From Agrypnia vestita (Eukaryota > Arthropoda > Insecta > Trichoptera > Phryganeidae), in contig JADDOH010023630.1 in the NCBI GenBank assembly GCA_016648135.1, positions 62,001 to 126,000 of the forward strand: 64,000 bases of DNA. The letters are read 5' to 3'. Made by a program: the position numbers and the translations under genes. Within the stretch, counting starts at the first letter, position 1; every line of letters begins with the position of its first letter. A model generated the notes under the pieces. That model worked only from the letters and a program-made list of their open reading frames with translations, had not been told where the DNA came from and ran no database searches. Positions 47,310 through 59,114 of the stretch are shown one piece after another.

Positions 47310-47805
47310 AAGGTAGCGAAGGTAGCAGAGCAATAGGCAGCGCAAGTAGCAAAGCAGTAGGTAGCGCTAGTAGCAGAGCAGTAGGCAGCGCTAGTACCGG
47401 AGCAGTTGACAGCGAAGATAATAGAGCAATAGGCAGCGAGGGTAGCAGAGCAGTAGGCAGCGCAAGTAACAAAGCAGTAGGTAGTGAAGGTAGTAGAGCA
47501 GTAGGCAGTGCAAGTAGCAGAGCAGTAGGTAGCGAAGATAGCAGAACAGTAGGCAGTGCAAGTAGCAGAGCAGTAGACAGCGAAGGTAGCAGAGCAGTAG
47601 GCAGCGAAGGTAGCAGAGCAGTAGGCAGCGCTAGTAGCAGAGCAGTAGGCAGCGCTAGTACCGGAGATGTTGACAGCGAAGGTAATAGAGCAATAGGCAG
47701 CGAGGGTAGCAGAGCAGTAGGCAGCGCAAGTAGCAAAGCAGTAGGTAGTGAAGGTAGCAGAGCAGTAGGCAGTGCAAGTAGCAGAGCAGTAGACAGCGAA
47801 GTAAG
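47310..47805. repeat. 24-bp minisatellite with an 11-unit higher-order repeat
   Basis: About 20 units of 24 bp built from GTAGGCAGCG plus AAGGTAGCAGAGCA with variants (GCTAGT, GCAAGT, GAGGGT). A distinctive variant ACCGGAG...TTGACAGCGAAG occurs at 47396 and again at 47660, exactly 264 bp (11 units) apart, and the order of neighbouring variants is repeated. On the minus strand the array reads as a 171-codon frame of repeated LPTALLPS/LPTALLLA, an artefact of the period being divisible by three. Confidence 0.93.
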
Positions 47806-47819
47806 TTGAGGATTCACGG

Positions 47820-50800
47820 AGAACCCTTCATTCAGCAGTGATTTGACAACAACTGGTGATGATGTTGTTTATTTAATATTATTTATTGACATGACAACTA
47901 CTTCATCAATATAAAAAAAACGTTAAAAATCTTGTGCAGAAAGTTAGCAGTCTCTAGTTATCAGGTGATAATCTCTCATAAATACGTTAATGATAAAAGT
48001 GTAGATCTATAGGCAGTACAAAGTTTGGTTTTTCGAAAAAAATTAAATAATGATATTATTTGAATTGCAAAATCATAACTGATGCATAAATTTCCCTGAG
48101 ATTTCAATTAGAAAAAAACCCGTCAGGAACGAAGTTCCTTACGCATTTTGTTCAATTCCGAATGTAATTCGATATGGAGATCTAAATTGTTTATATTTGT
48201 ATATTTTCTTTACGTAAGAAAACGTTACATTGAAGTTGTTTTTCGATTTTTTCTCTTTCAATACTCTTTTTGGCGCTCAGCATATGATTTCACTATTGTC
48301 TCTCTGTAATGTATATAAATAGTAAATAGTAATCATTCGAATCACATTATTGTAAAATATATATTTACACAACTTTCACAAACAGTGGGAGCCGGATAAT
48401 GGCCACCCCACAGGTATATAAACAGTAAAAGATACTTGTATCAAAATATATTATTACACATAATAATATTAAGCATAACGCTTTTTCCTTACGTGATGAT
48501 TTTTACCAGTAAATTCCTACCGCAAGCCGAATTAAGGAGCTTCGTTCCAATATTATTGAATTTAAACAGATTTAAATAGTTATATGAAATATATGTAAAA
48601 GTGTGAACTCACCATAAACAAACTCTGACGATGTCTAGACTCCGACAAAAAATTCTCATATTTGTTTTTTTAATTATTACTCGATATTGTTGCGATGGTA
48701 TTGTTTTATAGTCCATCTGAACATACGTTTATACAGCGATCGTTTCGCCTTCTCGAGGCATTATCAAACTTTTGAAATTGTTTGGAAAGGATTCTTTTGA
48801 AACACTTAGTGTTCAAAGATCAGGACAAAGAGGTTAACTTCGAATAGAACCTTAGCAGTTTACTTAGATTTACACTGCGCGGAATAGTTGGGACCCTTTG
48901 ATACCCCGAAAGGATGTTGGGAATACTATACATCTTGAATTAAAAGTTTTGAAGAAAAAGATGTGTATACCCATGTAAAATAAAGTATATGTAATATATA
49001 TTACCAGTTTGCGAGGTCAGCTAGGAGGTCATGAGAAACGCATTAACTTCAACAAACTTTGTATGAACCGCATTGATAATTATTTAACAAGCTAAGTATT
49101 AATAATTTACCTCTCACGCACATTCGAGTGATATAAAACCGCTAACCACGCGTACCCGCGTAGTTGTTATAAATATATTCATGGAATTAGTTTGTCACCG
49201 GACTTTATGAGGGAGATTCGTTTAGGTGCACGAAATCTAAAAATAAATATCGACATTAGATATTGCGCGTGGTTTCTTATTTTACCATTTATTTTATTTA
49301 CCCCGAAATGGAACCTCCTTTTCTCTTTTATTGCTTCCTCAGAAGACAACTACCATTATCTAAATTATTTTAATCATGTGGATAGCTACATACCTACGTA
49401 CTTAATAAAAAATCCTTCTTGAAAATTCCTGCCATTAAACATAAAATCTAAGGATATGTCTGTGGTGGTCGAGGCCCGCGGCGTTTCTAGCCGTGTGTAT
49501 CGAGCTGGCATCCACCATTCGCCATCGCACGTAATATTTTCTGTACTCAATGCCACTTTTGTAAATTTGTGTCAATAAGTTTTGACTGTTAATCGTGAGT
49601 ATAAATTACACCCTGGATTCATCTATCTATCCTACTTCTCCTGAGAAATCTCACACATTACATGCCTACTCATACAATAAACTTCACGTTTCTACACGAA
49701 AAATCTGTCTCTCAGAACACATATCATTTATAACCCGCCAAATTTCAAGCCCATTCGATATTAAATGTATATAGCCGTTTTTAATGTCACTTCCACTCAA
49801 AGCCCTCTACGGTGACAATTGATTTATATTCAATTTATAGAACAGTTATTGTACGTCAATCCTGACGACGATACAACGGTATCGAACAATGGCTAGAACT
49901 TAATTCAAGTACGCGTGCGTAAGACTTTACAACTTTGTCAAAGAAAAGTCTTAAAAGGAAGGCGACTTTTACGACATCTCCCGTACTCCTCGAAACTAAG
50001 TTTATTTACGGAATCAAAGTAAAGTCGTTTCTTTTCGTTACTGCGATACACGAAAGCCAGTGACGCGTGCCACAAAAAGAAATAAAAAATTATTCACATA
50101 AATTCGTTTAAGTGACAAAGCTCCACAAACTGAACTATTTTTATTACCGAGAGCTGTAGTTAAATAAATGGTGCCTTGAATTCTATTATGGCCAGAAGGA
50201 ATCTACGAGTATCACACGAAACAGACTAGCACCATTGTGGGTTTCTCGTGCCAACTCTAATGTATGGAAGTAAACTTAATGCGAATTGTACGAACACCAC
50301 TTAATCAAGACTTATCATATTGTGTCTTAAATACATTGCGTTTTGATTCTTTTACCCGACTGCGCTACGCAAAGTAGGGTAATGTGTTTACCAGCCTAGT
50401 ATGTATGTGTGTTTGTTCCTTTGTGGCGCTCTAGAGACCAAACGCGTGGTTCGATTTTGATAATCGATTTGTCTTAATCTTGCGAGTATCACGTAAGACA
50501 TGACGGTAGTAAAAATTCAACAACCAGTCGCCATATTGCAAAAAAGAAAAAAATGAAAGTCAACGAACTGTGTTAATTGGCCTGTCATTATACATGTATT
50601 TGAAAATTATCTTTAGGTTTCTCTTATCATTTTTCATTTCGAATGACCATTTAGGATCTATAACGATTTAAAGTTGGTTAGCAACCATTTTCATTTAAAT
50701 TTTGAATACTTATAATAAAACTGTGATAAATTTCTTATATAATCGCTTAATAGGTCTTATTAAATATAATTCTAAAGATCCAAATGAAAAATCCAGAATT

Positions 50801-50990
50801 TTACCGCTTTGAAAGAAAATTTTTACGACCGTTACCTAAAGCGTTAGTTAATAAAGTGAGAAATAACCTAATTAGGAATAAATAAATAATAAAAAAAATT
50901 GCTGTCTTATTATTCTAACTAAAAAGTGTAATATAAAATAAAAAAATTACGCAATTTAGGTTTTTTATTTTTTATTTAAAGTTCATTTTT
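47820..50990. other. About 3.2 kb without a supported gene
   Basis: Mostly AT-rich. A GC-richer patch at 49456-49578 gives a 40-codon frame MSVVVEARGVSSRVYRAG..., unrecognised. At about 50350 the phrase TTTTACCCGACTGCGCTACG starts a stretch resembling a common insect repeat. Neither is firm. Confidence 0.4.
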
Positions 50991-51004
50991 TACATTATTT
51001 TTTA

Positions 51005-51300
51005 ATTTTTTATGGTACCATCTCCTATCAAAAACTTTAAGCATCGAAAGAATCTTCTTGTAGGGTGGTTATCTTCTTTTCATACAGCCGCAGCGTAGAT
51101 CTACATACCAATGTGGTAAACCATCAACACAGCTACTTAAGTTTAAATATATATATATTTTTTTATATTTTTTTATTATAATTTAATTATAATTTAAATG
51201 TACTTTTTTTTCTTATGGTACCATCTCCTATCAAAAACTAAAAAAAAATAATTGTCCATCGAAAGAATCTTTTTACCAATTCGATGGGTACATTAGACAA
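51005..51300. repeat. Direct duplication of about 205 bp spacing
   Basis: TTATGGTACCATCTCCTATC with AAAAACT and CATCGAAAGAATCTT occurs at about 51009 and again at about 51213; the sequence between is diverged. Confidence 0.75.
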
Positions 51301-52019
51301 CAGTAAATCTTAATTACCAAAACTCGTCACAATCGAATAATAGTCACATAATTAATTGCACAAATAACAACGATTAAGTGTGTTCTATGAACTTGTTATC
51401 GATTGATAATTATATTTATTCTAGAAAATATATATTTTTATATGATTTTTTAATTATATAAAAACATTATTTTTTATGTAACAATGTCCGTCACCAACAC
51501 TACAAAGACGCTACGCAACTGTTTTATTGTCAATATTTTCATTTTATTTAATAGCGATTTTGAAATCATACTAATTTAGAAAACGGAATAAGATCAGCTA
51601 TTGTATTCTAGAAAGTTACGGAAGGATTATTATTACCGGGGATGATTTCAATAAAAATAAATAGATTACATATTTTCTGAAACAAGTTATAAACTTTGAA
51701 ACCTTTCGATACAAAGAGCCTTTAGATAAGGAATCCAATACCAGTTATATTAATACATGATATTAAACCCAATTTAATAAGATGTTATAGATCGCAGTAC
51801 AAGTATGCCTGGCGGACTCCTTTGTCGCTCCAGGCGTATTCATATCAGTGCTCCCTTTATTACATTAATATTATTCCTTATTAATAGTATAACTACTTGC
51901 AGAGGCTAAGAGTAAAAAGGCATAATTTCAGTTAACGAGATTAATATTTGAAATTAATTTCCGTGTTATTATTTTGAGGTAGAAATTACGAAAGAAATAT
52001 AAATATTGTAACGAAATAA

Positions 52020-52130
52020 AAAGCAGGCTGTCCGAATACCTAATAATATGTCACAACATTATCGAAGGCCCTATAGCAATAAAGAATATTCGGGAAACGC
52101 CTGGAACATCCTAGAATTAAATTCATTCTT
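52020..52130 (+). promoter_or_regulatory. Heat-shock-type family, isolated promoter fragment H
   Basis: GTCCGAATACCTAATAATATGTC matches in order the region upstream of copy F (GTCCGAACCTCTGGTAATATGTC at about 9918). It is followed by a perfect three-unit heat-shock element GAAtaTTCggGAA at 52084-52096 and CTGGAACATCCTAGAA. No TATA box or leader follows. Confidence 0.5.
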
Positions 52131-52734
52131 CGTGAAATTAATTAATTAATTTGTTTCCCAGAATCTTCACTGATGCACAGCTTTTTTGCTTGTATGCGCT
52201 GCACGCCACTGCAATTGATAATTCTATGAATCATGTCTTCACTGTATTGTCGGTTAAAACAAAAGTTTACACCAACCAGGATTAAACGAACACCAAAGAC
52301 AAACGAAAAAAAAAACACGCTTAATCATTTGTTTAAATACAATGTACTTGCATACAATCTTTAGGTTTTCCGGGAGAACAAAGGTTCAAAATAGAACAAA
52401 AGTGTAAAAATATTATTTGTCTAAATGCTGTCTTGGCATTTATTGGCTGATACATTAGGGAAGAATGCATTCTAGTAAGGAGCTTGGTAGAACTTTTCTA
52501 CAATAATTAATAAATTAAACATAATTATTCACAATAATGTGGACGACTTTCTCTAGATGTCATCCTCATATCAATACATCAAATAAAACTTACATTTTTA
52601 AAATTCTTTGGACTACATTCGCGAAACAAGGCTCTAACACAACCTTCTGAAAACCCTCTGTAATAAATAGGTAGTAGTATATCTATCAAAATCTCAAAAT
52701 CACCCCCTTTTAAAATGTTTATTTTTATAATATA

Positions 52735-53276
52735 CAGGGTTATTTGGAAAACATTAATTACCTCGCAGGACTATATTCATGATTTAATTATGAGTCAAAA
52801 TGTTCAAGCAACCATGAACAAACAACTTTATCAATAGTTGTGGAGATATGCGACATCCAAGTTTGCATTTTTTTTTTTCGATATTATTGACTTATTTTTT
52901 ATAAAACGTTGGACTATCATCATAGCAACTTATATCGAATGTGAAAAATTCATTCCCTTTAATACAAGTCAAATAAAATAATTAAAACCTACCTATTTAA
53001 ATTGGAGAAAATTCCAATTGTAATTTCTGCATGGCTTTTATCATTTTATTTTACTTGTATTGAAAAAAATGAATTTTTAACAATCGATATAAGTTTAGGT
53101 AATGATAGTTCAACGTTTTGTATAAAATAAGTGAGGAATATTGGAAAAAAATACGAACTTTCATATTGCATAACTCCATAACTATTGATATTAGGTCATG
53201 GTTGCTCGAATATTTTCGACTCATAATCAAGGTAGAAGTATAGTCCTGCGAGGTTATTAATGTTTTTCAAACCCTG
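52735..53276. mobile_element. 542-bp foldback MITE with TA flanks
   Basis: Nearly the whole element is two inverted arms of about 250 bp. The outer ends are CAGGGTT and AACCCTG, each flanked by TA (52733-52734, 53277-53278). Arm features kept in both: ACATTAAT(T/A)ACCTCGCAGG, ATTATGAGTC, CAACCATGA, TCAATAGTT and CAATACAAGT. The TA duplication and CAGGG ends fit a Tc1/mariner-mobilised MITE. The RNA from either strand would fold into a long hairpin. Confidence 0.85.
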
Positions 53277-53327
53277 TATGCATGTATTGAATTAAAGCGT
53301 TTTCTTCTTCTTCTTCTTTAAATTAAG

Positions 53328-53365
53328 AAATCCGCCCTTAATGAGCGATTTGTGCCATTTTACAA
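53328..53365. repeat. Short repeat shared with 63.36 kb
   Basis: AATCCGCCCTTAATGAGCG and ATTTGTGCCATTTTA, preceded by a (TTC)n run, recur as AATCCGCCGTCAAAGAGCG and ATTTGTACCATTTAA at about 63358. Possibly another LINE or SINE tail. Confidence 0.5.
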
Positions 53366-53369
53366 GTAT

Positions 53370-54820
53370 ATGAACGTTTATTATTAACATTTCTTTTAAA
53401 TTGACCTTTTAGTTAGGTAATCATCCTAATCCACCATCTTGTTTCAAAATGGTAGATAATCAAAAAAATCATAAAGATCTTGAAATCGGACTAAATAATA
53501 ATAAATAAATAACACATTCACACACAGTGGAGACGGACCCAATGCACACACAAGGTTATTTTATGAGCAATAACTCCCATATCTGCCCTACACTTTTGTC
53601 ATAAAATTCAGCATTTTTTAATGCTAAACAGGTCATACACCCCTTGCCACTTAAACCCATACGAACGCGAGCGGCGCGGAGGAGTCTACACAAAACTGCT
53701 TCACTGTCAACGATAGCAAACAATATAAGAAAAAGAATAAGACATGATACGTGATAGGTATATATATGTGTACATATATGCAGGCGCGTGCAGTGAGAAC
53801 ATTGAAGCATGACTTTACGCAAACAATTATTGAGAAAAAAATATCGAAATTAAATATTTATCATGAAATTATGAAATATTAAAATCTGAAAGATTTGTTA
53901 ATTTTCGTGATACGAATACTACGAGAATATCCTTTATATCGAATTTTTTTCAAAATATATGCTTAGAAAAATGTCATGCTTTAATTGCACACCCACACAT
54001 ATATGTGAGGAGGTATAAATAAAAAAAAAAAAAATGAGGTGAAGACAAAGTTAAATTGAAAACATAAAATTATTTACTTTTTTTTTAATATCGCTAAAGT
54101 CAAAGTAAAGTCTCGCGGTGTGCTGCAAAATAAATAAATACGTAAATTTCATGCAATTTCCGTCTCATTTCCAAGTGTCGCGACGCTGTATTTAATAAAT
54201 GTCAAAGGCTTTACACGGTATTCGCGAAATTAAATTACGGTACATATACTTACACTCGTCTAGAGAGTAACAGCTTGCCGTGGTACAGACGTCTCGCTCT
54301 TAAGCATAGCAGAAGCTTCAATCTAAAAGTCAGTAATAAAATAAATATTCGGGGTTACTGCTTTACTTGAGAGGATTATTTTAAAGGGACTCACAGGGAG
54401 TGTGTGGATGAATCAGAAAGTGTATGAATGTGAGAAGGGGACCCGCCTCTAACATACGTGCTCCTTTCGGTGTTCGACGTGTGTAAATTTGACATATCGC
54501 GGTTTATGTTCTCGTTCAATTAGTATGTTCTAGTAATATCGAATGATTATTTTTTCTGTAAAAAAAAATGAAGCACGGGACTTGCCCCCAGAAAGTCGCT
54601 ATAAATAAAGATCGCTGCAGTCAGCCTCTGAGTGTAGTTAGTGGCTAAATCTAAGATAATGGTCCCATTGCATATACAACGAAAATGAGTATTTCACTAT
54701 ATTATTGAAAATGCTAACAACAAAATGAAAGATAATTTACGTTTAAATAGTAAATATTATATAAGATATTACACTTTAAAGTTCCGAAAAATGCACTGCA
54801 TATTTTGACATTTCATAGGC
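53370..54820. other. No recognised feature
   Basis: AT-rich with short frames on both strands. A GC-richer stretch near 53640-53700 overlaps an unrecognised 88-codon minus-strand frame (53556-53822). Confidence 0.4.
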
Positions 54821-54828
54821 AATATATG

Positions 54829-54885
54829 AGGTTAGGTTAGGTTATTAGGTTTGGTCTGGTTAGGTTATTAGGTTTGGTTTGTTTA
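54829..54885 (+). repeat. Degenerate TTAGG-type block
   Basis: GGTTAGGTTAGGTTATTAGG, then two units of a longer mixed repeat (TTAGGTTATTAGGTTTGGT). Related to the insect telomere unit, now interstitial. Confidence 0.65.
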
Positions 54886-55424
54886 ATTTATATTAAGATT
54901 ATTTTATTTAGACTTTCCCGACATATCTCTATATGAATTTCGGCTATTCTCACCATGAAATTAACCCAAAAAATCGTTGTACTACAGGAAGAAGTGCGTG
55001 TATTACCAAAGGGACTAATTTAAAAGTGATTAGCGAAAGCATAAAATGTGTATGAATAAATGTGTTATCAATACTTCAATATTTTTTGATCACAGAAGTA
55101 TGTTGACAGAATTTTTGTTATATTATTATATAACCACTTACTGAGATTTTTAGTCTACTGGTTTTGAGAAACAAATAACTATATAGTCCTCTGTTTGATT
55201 CGGCATTCGGTAAAATACAAGACAAGACTTGTCAATACCTCCTTTGGACCTCACCAAACCAACTCCTTTTGGTAGGCACCTTTGAGAATGTTAGCCTTCG
55301 ATCAGATTAATAAGCATGTGAAGGTGTTATCAAGCTCCATTTGCATTAAGTACTTATAAACAAATTGGTAATGATCGGTGAAAGGGTGTGGGATTATATG
55401 GACAGACATTAAGTTAGTGGAGAT

Positions 55425-55645
55425 AATGTTCACATAGCGTCAGCAGTTCAAGCAGTATCGGGTTCGCATCCGCTGTACCTGGGATTGTTGACTGGAGGAC
55501 ATTGCACTACCCCAATTTCCATTGTCTGATTGTTATTGCAGGGTAATGTCCGCATAGCGTCAGCAGCCTATTGTCCAATGGGTACATCTAGTCATGAAAT
55601 AGATCTTTAGTCCATTGGTCAGCGTTAAGGTTCCCGACTGGAAGG
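55425..55645. repeat. Direct repeat with tRNA-like boxes
   Basis: AATGTTCACATAGCGTCAGC at about 55427 recurs as AATGTCCGCATAGCGTCAGC at about 55547. The first is followed by a B-box-like GGGTTCGCATCC. After the second comes TCCATTGGTCAGCGTTAAGG with a stem TTCCC / GGGGAA. It may derive from tRNA-related sequence; no complete cloverleaf could be drawn. Confidence 0.4.
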
Positions 55646-55779
55646 GGAACGAACAAAGAATCAGCGAGGTATTGTAACGATATTGGTCTATTCAAATAGA
55701 CATTGCTGAAAAATTATACGAAAATATCTATCTGCTAAAGTTTATAATAAAGAGAAGCTTCACAACCCGTTAAATATTC

Positions 55780-56180
55780 TGTGATTATATGTTTGCCGAG
55801 TAAGTAGGTGCGGACAAGCTTTATTGTTCGTGAAACGTGGAGGTATGCCGCGCGTGTGACGCGTGCTTTACCTTTATCTTAACTGAAACGGACGAATCAC
55901 AAAACGCGGGCGTTCGCCGTGAATCTGACCAATGAGAATGATTCGGAGAGTTAGATTTTGACTTTTACACGCAAGTTGGAATCAAAAATGGCGGGAGATA
56001 GGGACTAGTTTTAGCGAAACAAATTGGAGAGCGGCACTTGAGTTTTCAGCTTGGAGGTCGGCCGAGGCTTTGTCGAGGAGAGTCCGAAATAAGGAAGATA
56101 ATTTAACTGGACCGAGGAGGAAGCCGGAGGTTGATAATAATTCAAAGGGGAATTGGAACAGTGAACAGATAAGCATTTCC
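55780..56180. other. CpG-rich promoter-like stretch
   Basis: Sequence such as GCCGCGCGTGTGACGCGTGC and GACCAATGAGAATG (a CCAAT-type box) precedes AAAAATGGCGGGAG at 55984, a short frame that ends after six codons. No longer frame follows. It resembles a promoter and leader, but the product is unknown. Confidence 0.25.
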
Positions 56181-56404
56181 AATATTATTTAATTCTATTG
56201 CCTTTTATGTGTATTATATTTGGAACCTTATATTGATAATGATAATTCATAGTTTTGCGGCTGTGATAATCCAGCGGGCGTTCTTTCAAAATACTTATGT
56301 AACTTTCAAATATGCAAACGAATTTTATGTTATCTGTGCTGCCGACTGAATACACGGATTTCTATATGATTTGTATTGTTTTGGGAATGATTGGGATCGG
56401 AGTA

Positions 56405-57070
56405 TTTATGGGGTTTTGATATCACAATTGTCAGTGTGATATGGGTTCAGATCGTACGAGAAATTTCCTACAAATAATATATTTTAAAAATGCATCTGGA
56501 TTTTATATTTATTTTATTAAAACACGGATGTGAGGTTATTGGGCAAGGTACATATTTGTATTGCGTATCATTGGGCAATCGTTTTAAACACGATTTATTC
56601 CTATCAAGTTCTTATAAAAACGTATTTCGAATTGTACATATTGTATAGAAATAATTAATTTAGATACAGCCGGTCTTCAGCTGGGGAACACATTTATATT
56701 TTCTATTACGGTTAATTATTTTTACTATCGGGCTGTATTCGGAGGAGTTGTGCGTATTCAATGTCGCGGTTGCTTGTCTGATCTTGTTTCAATTAGTACG
56801 AGAATTTAATTATGTGTTTTGATATCACGATTGTAAGCGTGATATAAATTCAAATCGTACGAGAAATTTCCTCCAAATAATATATTTTAAAAATGCATCT
56901 GGATTTTATACTTATTTTATTAAAACATGAATGTGTGGTTTATTTGAACTCGTTTCATGTTTGTATTGCGTATCATTAGGCAATCGTTTAAACACGATTT
57001 GTTCCTATCAAGTTCTTATAAAGACGTATTTCGAATTGTATATATTGTATCTATTTAGATTAAGCCGCAT
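56405..57070. repeat. Two direct copies of about 270 bp
   Basis: Copy 1 about 56405-56690 and copy 2 about 56813-57060, offset about 405 bp. Both contain TTTTGATATCAC with an inverted GTGATAT close by, ATCGTACGAGAAATTTCCT, AAAATGCATCTGGATTTTAT, TTTGTATTGCGTATCATT and CCTATCAAGTTCTTATAAA. Confidence 0.9.
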
Positions 57071-57290
57071 TTATTAATTCTAGAAAGGGTTTTCTGCTTC
57101 GAATGCAAGATATTATTTACAGGTCAGCCTGGCATATGAATAAAAATTGTTATACTACCGCCATCTATCGAACTCAAACATGACTGTAATAATAATTATC
57201 TTTCGATATATTGCTACGCTTTTTTTTAATAATACATGGTTGCATTTTATAGTGATTGTCAGACGTACGTATTTATGGGGAAGGGTTTGT

Positions 57291-57780
57291 TCAGGGGTAG
57301 TTAACCTTCGGTCTTCCGTAATCGCGATAGTTATTCATATGACATTGTTTTTATTCATTCAATATTAGATATTTGAAATGTTATCTACAACATATTCCAT
57401 TATTGTGGGTCGTTTGCGGTTATATCAGGGGTAGTTGACCTTCGGTCTTCCGTAGCCGTGATAGTTGTTCATATGACATTGTTTTTATTCATTCAATATT
57501 AGATATTTGAAATGTTTTCTACAACATATTCCATTATTGTGGGTCGTTTGCGGGTAGATCAGGGGTAGTTAACCTTCGGTCTTCCGTAGCCGTGATAGTT
57601 ATTCATATGGCATTGGTTTTATTCATTCAATATTAGATATTTGAAATGTTTTCTACAACATTTTCCATTATTGTGGGCAGTTCGCGGTTTGTTCAGGGGT
57701 AGCTAACCTGTGGTCTTCCGTAATCACGTTATTTACTTATATGACAGATTGTTTTGTTTTATTCGTTTAATATAAGTAAT
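57291..57780. repeat. 134-bp tandem repeat, about 3.6 copies
   Basis: Units start at 57291, 57425, 57559 and 57693 with TCAGGGGTAG, exactly 134 bp apart, each followed by CTTCGGTCTTCCGTA (CTGTGG in the last), TTATTCATATGACATTG and, in the first three, TTCAATATTAGATATTTG. Confidence 0.95.
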
Positions 57781-57837
57781 ATCATATTTTTATGAGTTAC
57801 CGTAATTATTTATCTATATGATTTTATTATTGAGAGT

Positions 57838-58072
57838 GATGCAACGAATACTACTTTCACGAATACGAATATCAGCAATATTCGCATTCGTATTCACCGA
57901 AGTGAATACGAATGCGAATATTTCCACCAAGGTGGGGGAACTTAAACATACTTGTAAATATAATTACCTTGATGCAACGAATACTACTTTCACGAATACG
58001 AATGTCAGGCCTACTATTCGGTGAATACGAATGCGAATATTTCCACCAAGGTGGGGGAACTTAAACATACTT
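57838..58072. repeat. 133-bp duplication carrying a 21-bp perfect hairpin
   Basis: Unit 1 at 57838 and unit 2 at 57971 begin GATGCAACGAATACTACTTT and end GGTGGGGGAACTTAAACAT. In unit 1 a perfect 21-bp inverted repeat (57877-57897 with 57902-57922) closes on a CGAA loop; in unit 2 the left arm is replaced, so the hairpin is lost. Confidence 0.93.
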
Positions 58073-58545
58073 ATAATTATATTGTTTATGTCTGCTTGTG
58101 ATATCACTATACGGCGTAGATGAACTAGATTGAAAGGGCTTATGTTCTGCATGTGCTCGGCGTAGAGGGAATAGTCTTCTTGTTTCTAGGATCCTATACA
58201 GGTTTACAGGTGCTGATATTGAAATATATATACAAGGAAAACACTATTTTGGGAACCATTAACTGGATGACAGATATTGAAGCACACATACATCCAAGGA
58301 GGACGTTATGTTAAATACATGACTGGAAAGTTGTTATTGGAAAGCACAGGCGTCCAGTCGGCGGGACGCAAGCATACTTGTAATTATATTGTTTATGTCT
58401 GCATGTGATATCACTGTACGGCGTAGATGAACTAGTTTGAAGGGGTTTATGTCCTGTATGTGCTCGGCGTAGAGGGAATAGTTTTCTTGTTTCTAGGATC
58501 TAATACAGTTTTACAGGCGCTGATATTAAAATATATATACAAGGG
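58066..58545. repeat. Two direct copies of about 175 bp, offset 307 bp
   Basis: Copy 1 from 58066 and copy 2 from 58373 share CATACTTATAATTATATTG, ACGGCGTAGATGAACTAG, GTGCTCGGCGTAGAGGGAAT and TTCTTGTTTCTAGGATC. Confidence 0.92.
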
Positions 58546-58928
58546 AAGTGAAGGGCTACACAGGCGCTGGTAATTGCTCAATTTTGGAGAGGACCCGTTA
58601 TATTACTTCGGATCAGGATGCCATCTCAGAAGCAGACCAACTACAGAAATAACGAGGTAACAAGTTGGTACTTGTCGGGGCGTGACGTCGGAATTATTTC
58701 TTAATTATCTTTAGGATAGAAGCGAGGTCATTGTACGTGCATTCTGCATTTCAAACGTCTTACTAACATATATAAATACATATTATTGCGTTTTACAAAT
58801 TGAATATGATCGCGGGAAATAGGCATTTCGTCCGGTTGTGCAATATTAACTTCCAACGTAACATAATGCGATCTTATCAACGGCGCTAGACTCTTAAGGT
58901 TAGGCACGCGGAGATTATAAATGGGATA

Positions 58929-59114
58929 ATGAACGTGAACCGAATGGGGAGTTCGTCTCCTCTGGTCGGGGGGCGAGAGGCCGTTGCGTCTTTTACGCCC
59001 CGTGATCTGGAGAGGCTGAATTTCAATTATGATGAAGACGAAGGGAGATCTACTCGCGTGGTAAGACAGGGTCGAATGTCGGAGCGCGCGTTCTCGGCTA
59101 TGGAGTCTGATTAG
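58929..59114 (+). other. Unrecognised 61-codon frame in the repeat block
   Basis: MNVNRMGSSSPLVGGREA... is hydrophilic and rich in charged residues, with GC-rich codons unlike its surroundings. It has an alternative earlier ATG with an immediate stop (58921). No family is recognised. It might be the start of a retroelement structural protein or a chance frame in GC-richer DNA. Confidence 0.2.

Noticed and set aside
47310..47805. CRISPR-like array
   Set aside because: Units are contiguous 24-bp tandem repeats without unique spacers, and the DNA is eukaryotic.
47302..47817. 171-codon minus-strand frame of repeated LPTALL units
   Set aside because: It is the translation of a 24-bp minisatellite; the period keeps the frame open without any coding need.
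49456..49578. 40-codon GC-rich frame MSVVVEARGVSSRVYRAG
   Set aside because: Too short, unrecognised, and without convincing splice or promoter signals; kept only as a remark in the gap entry.
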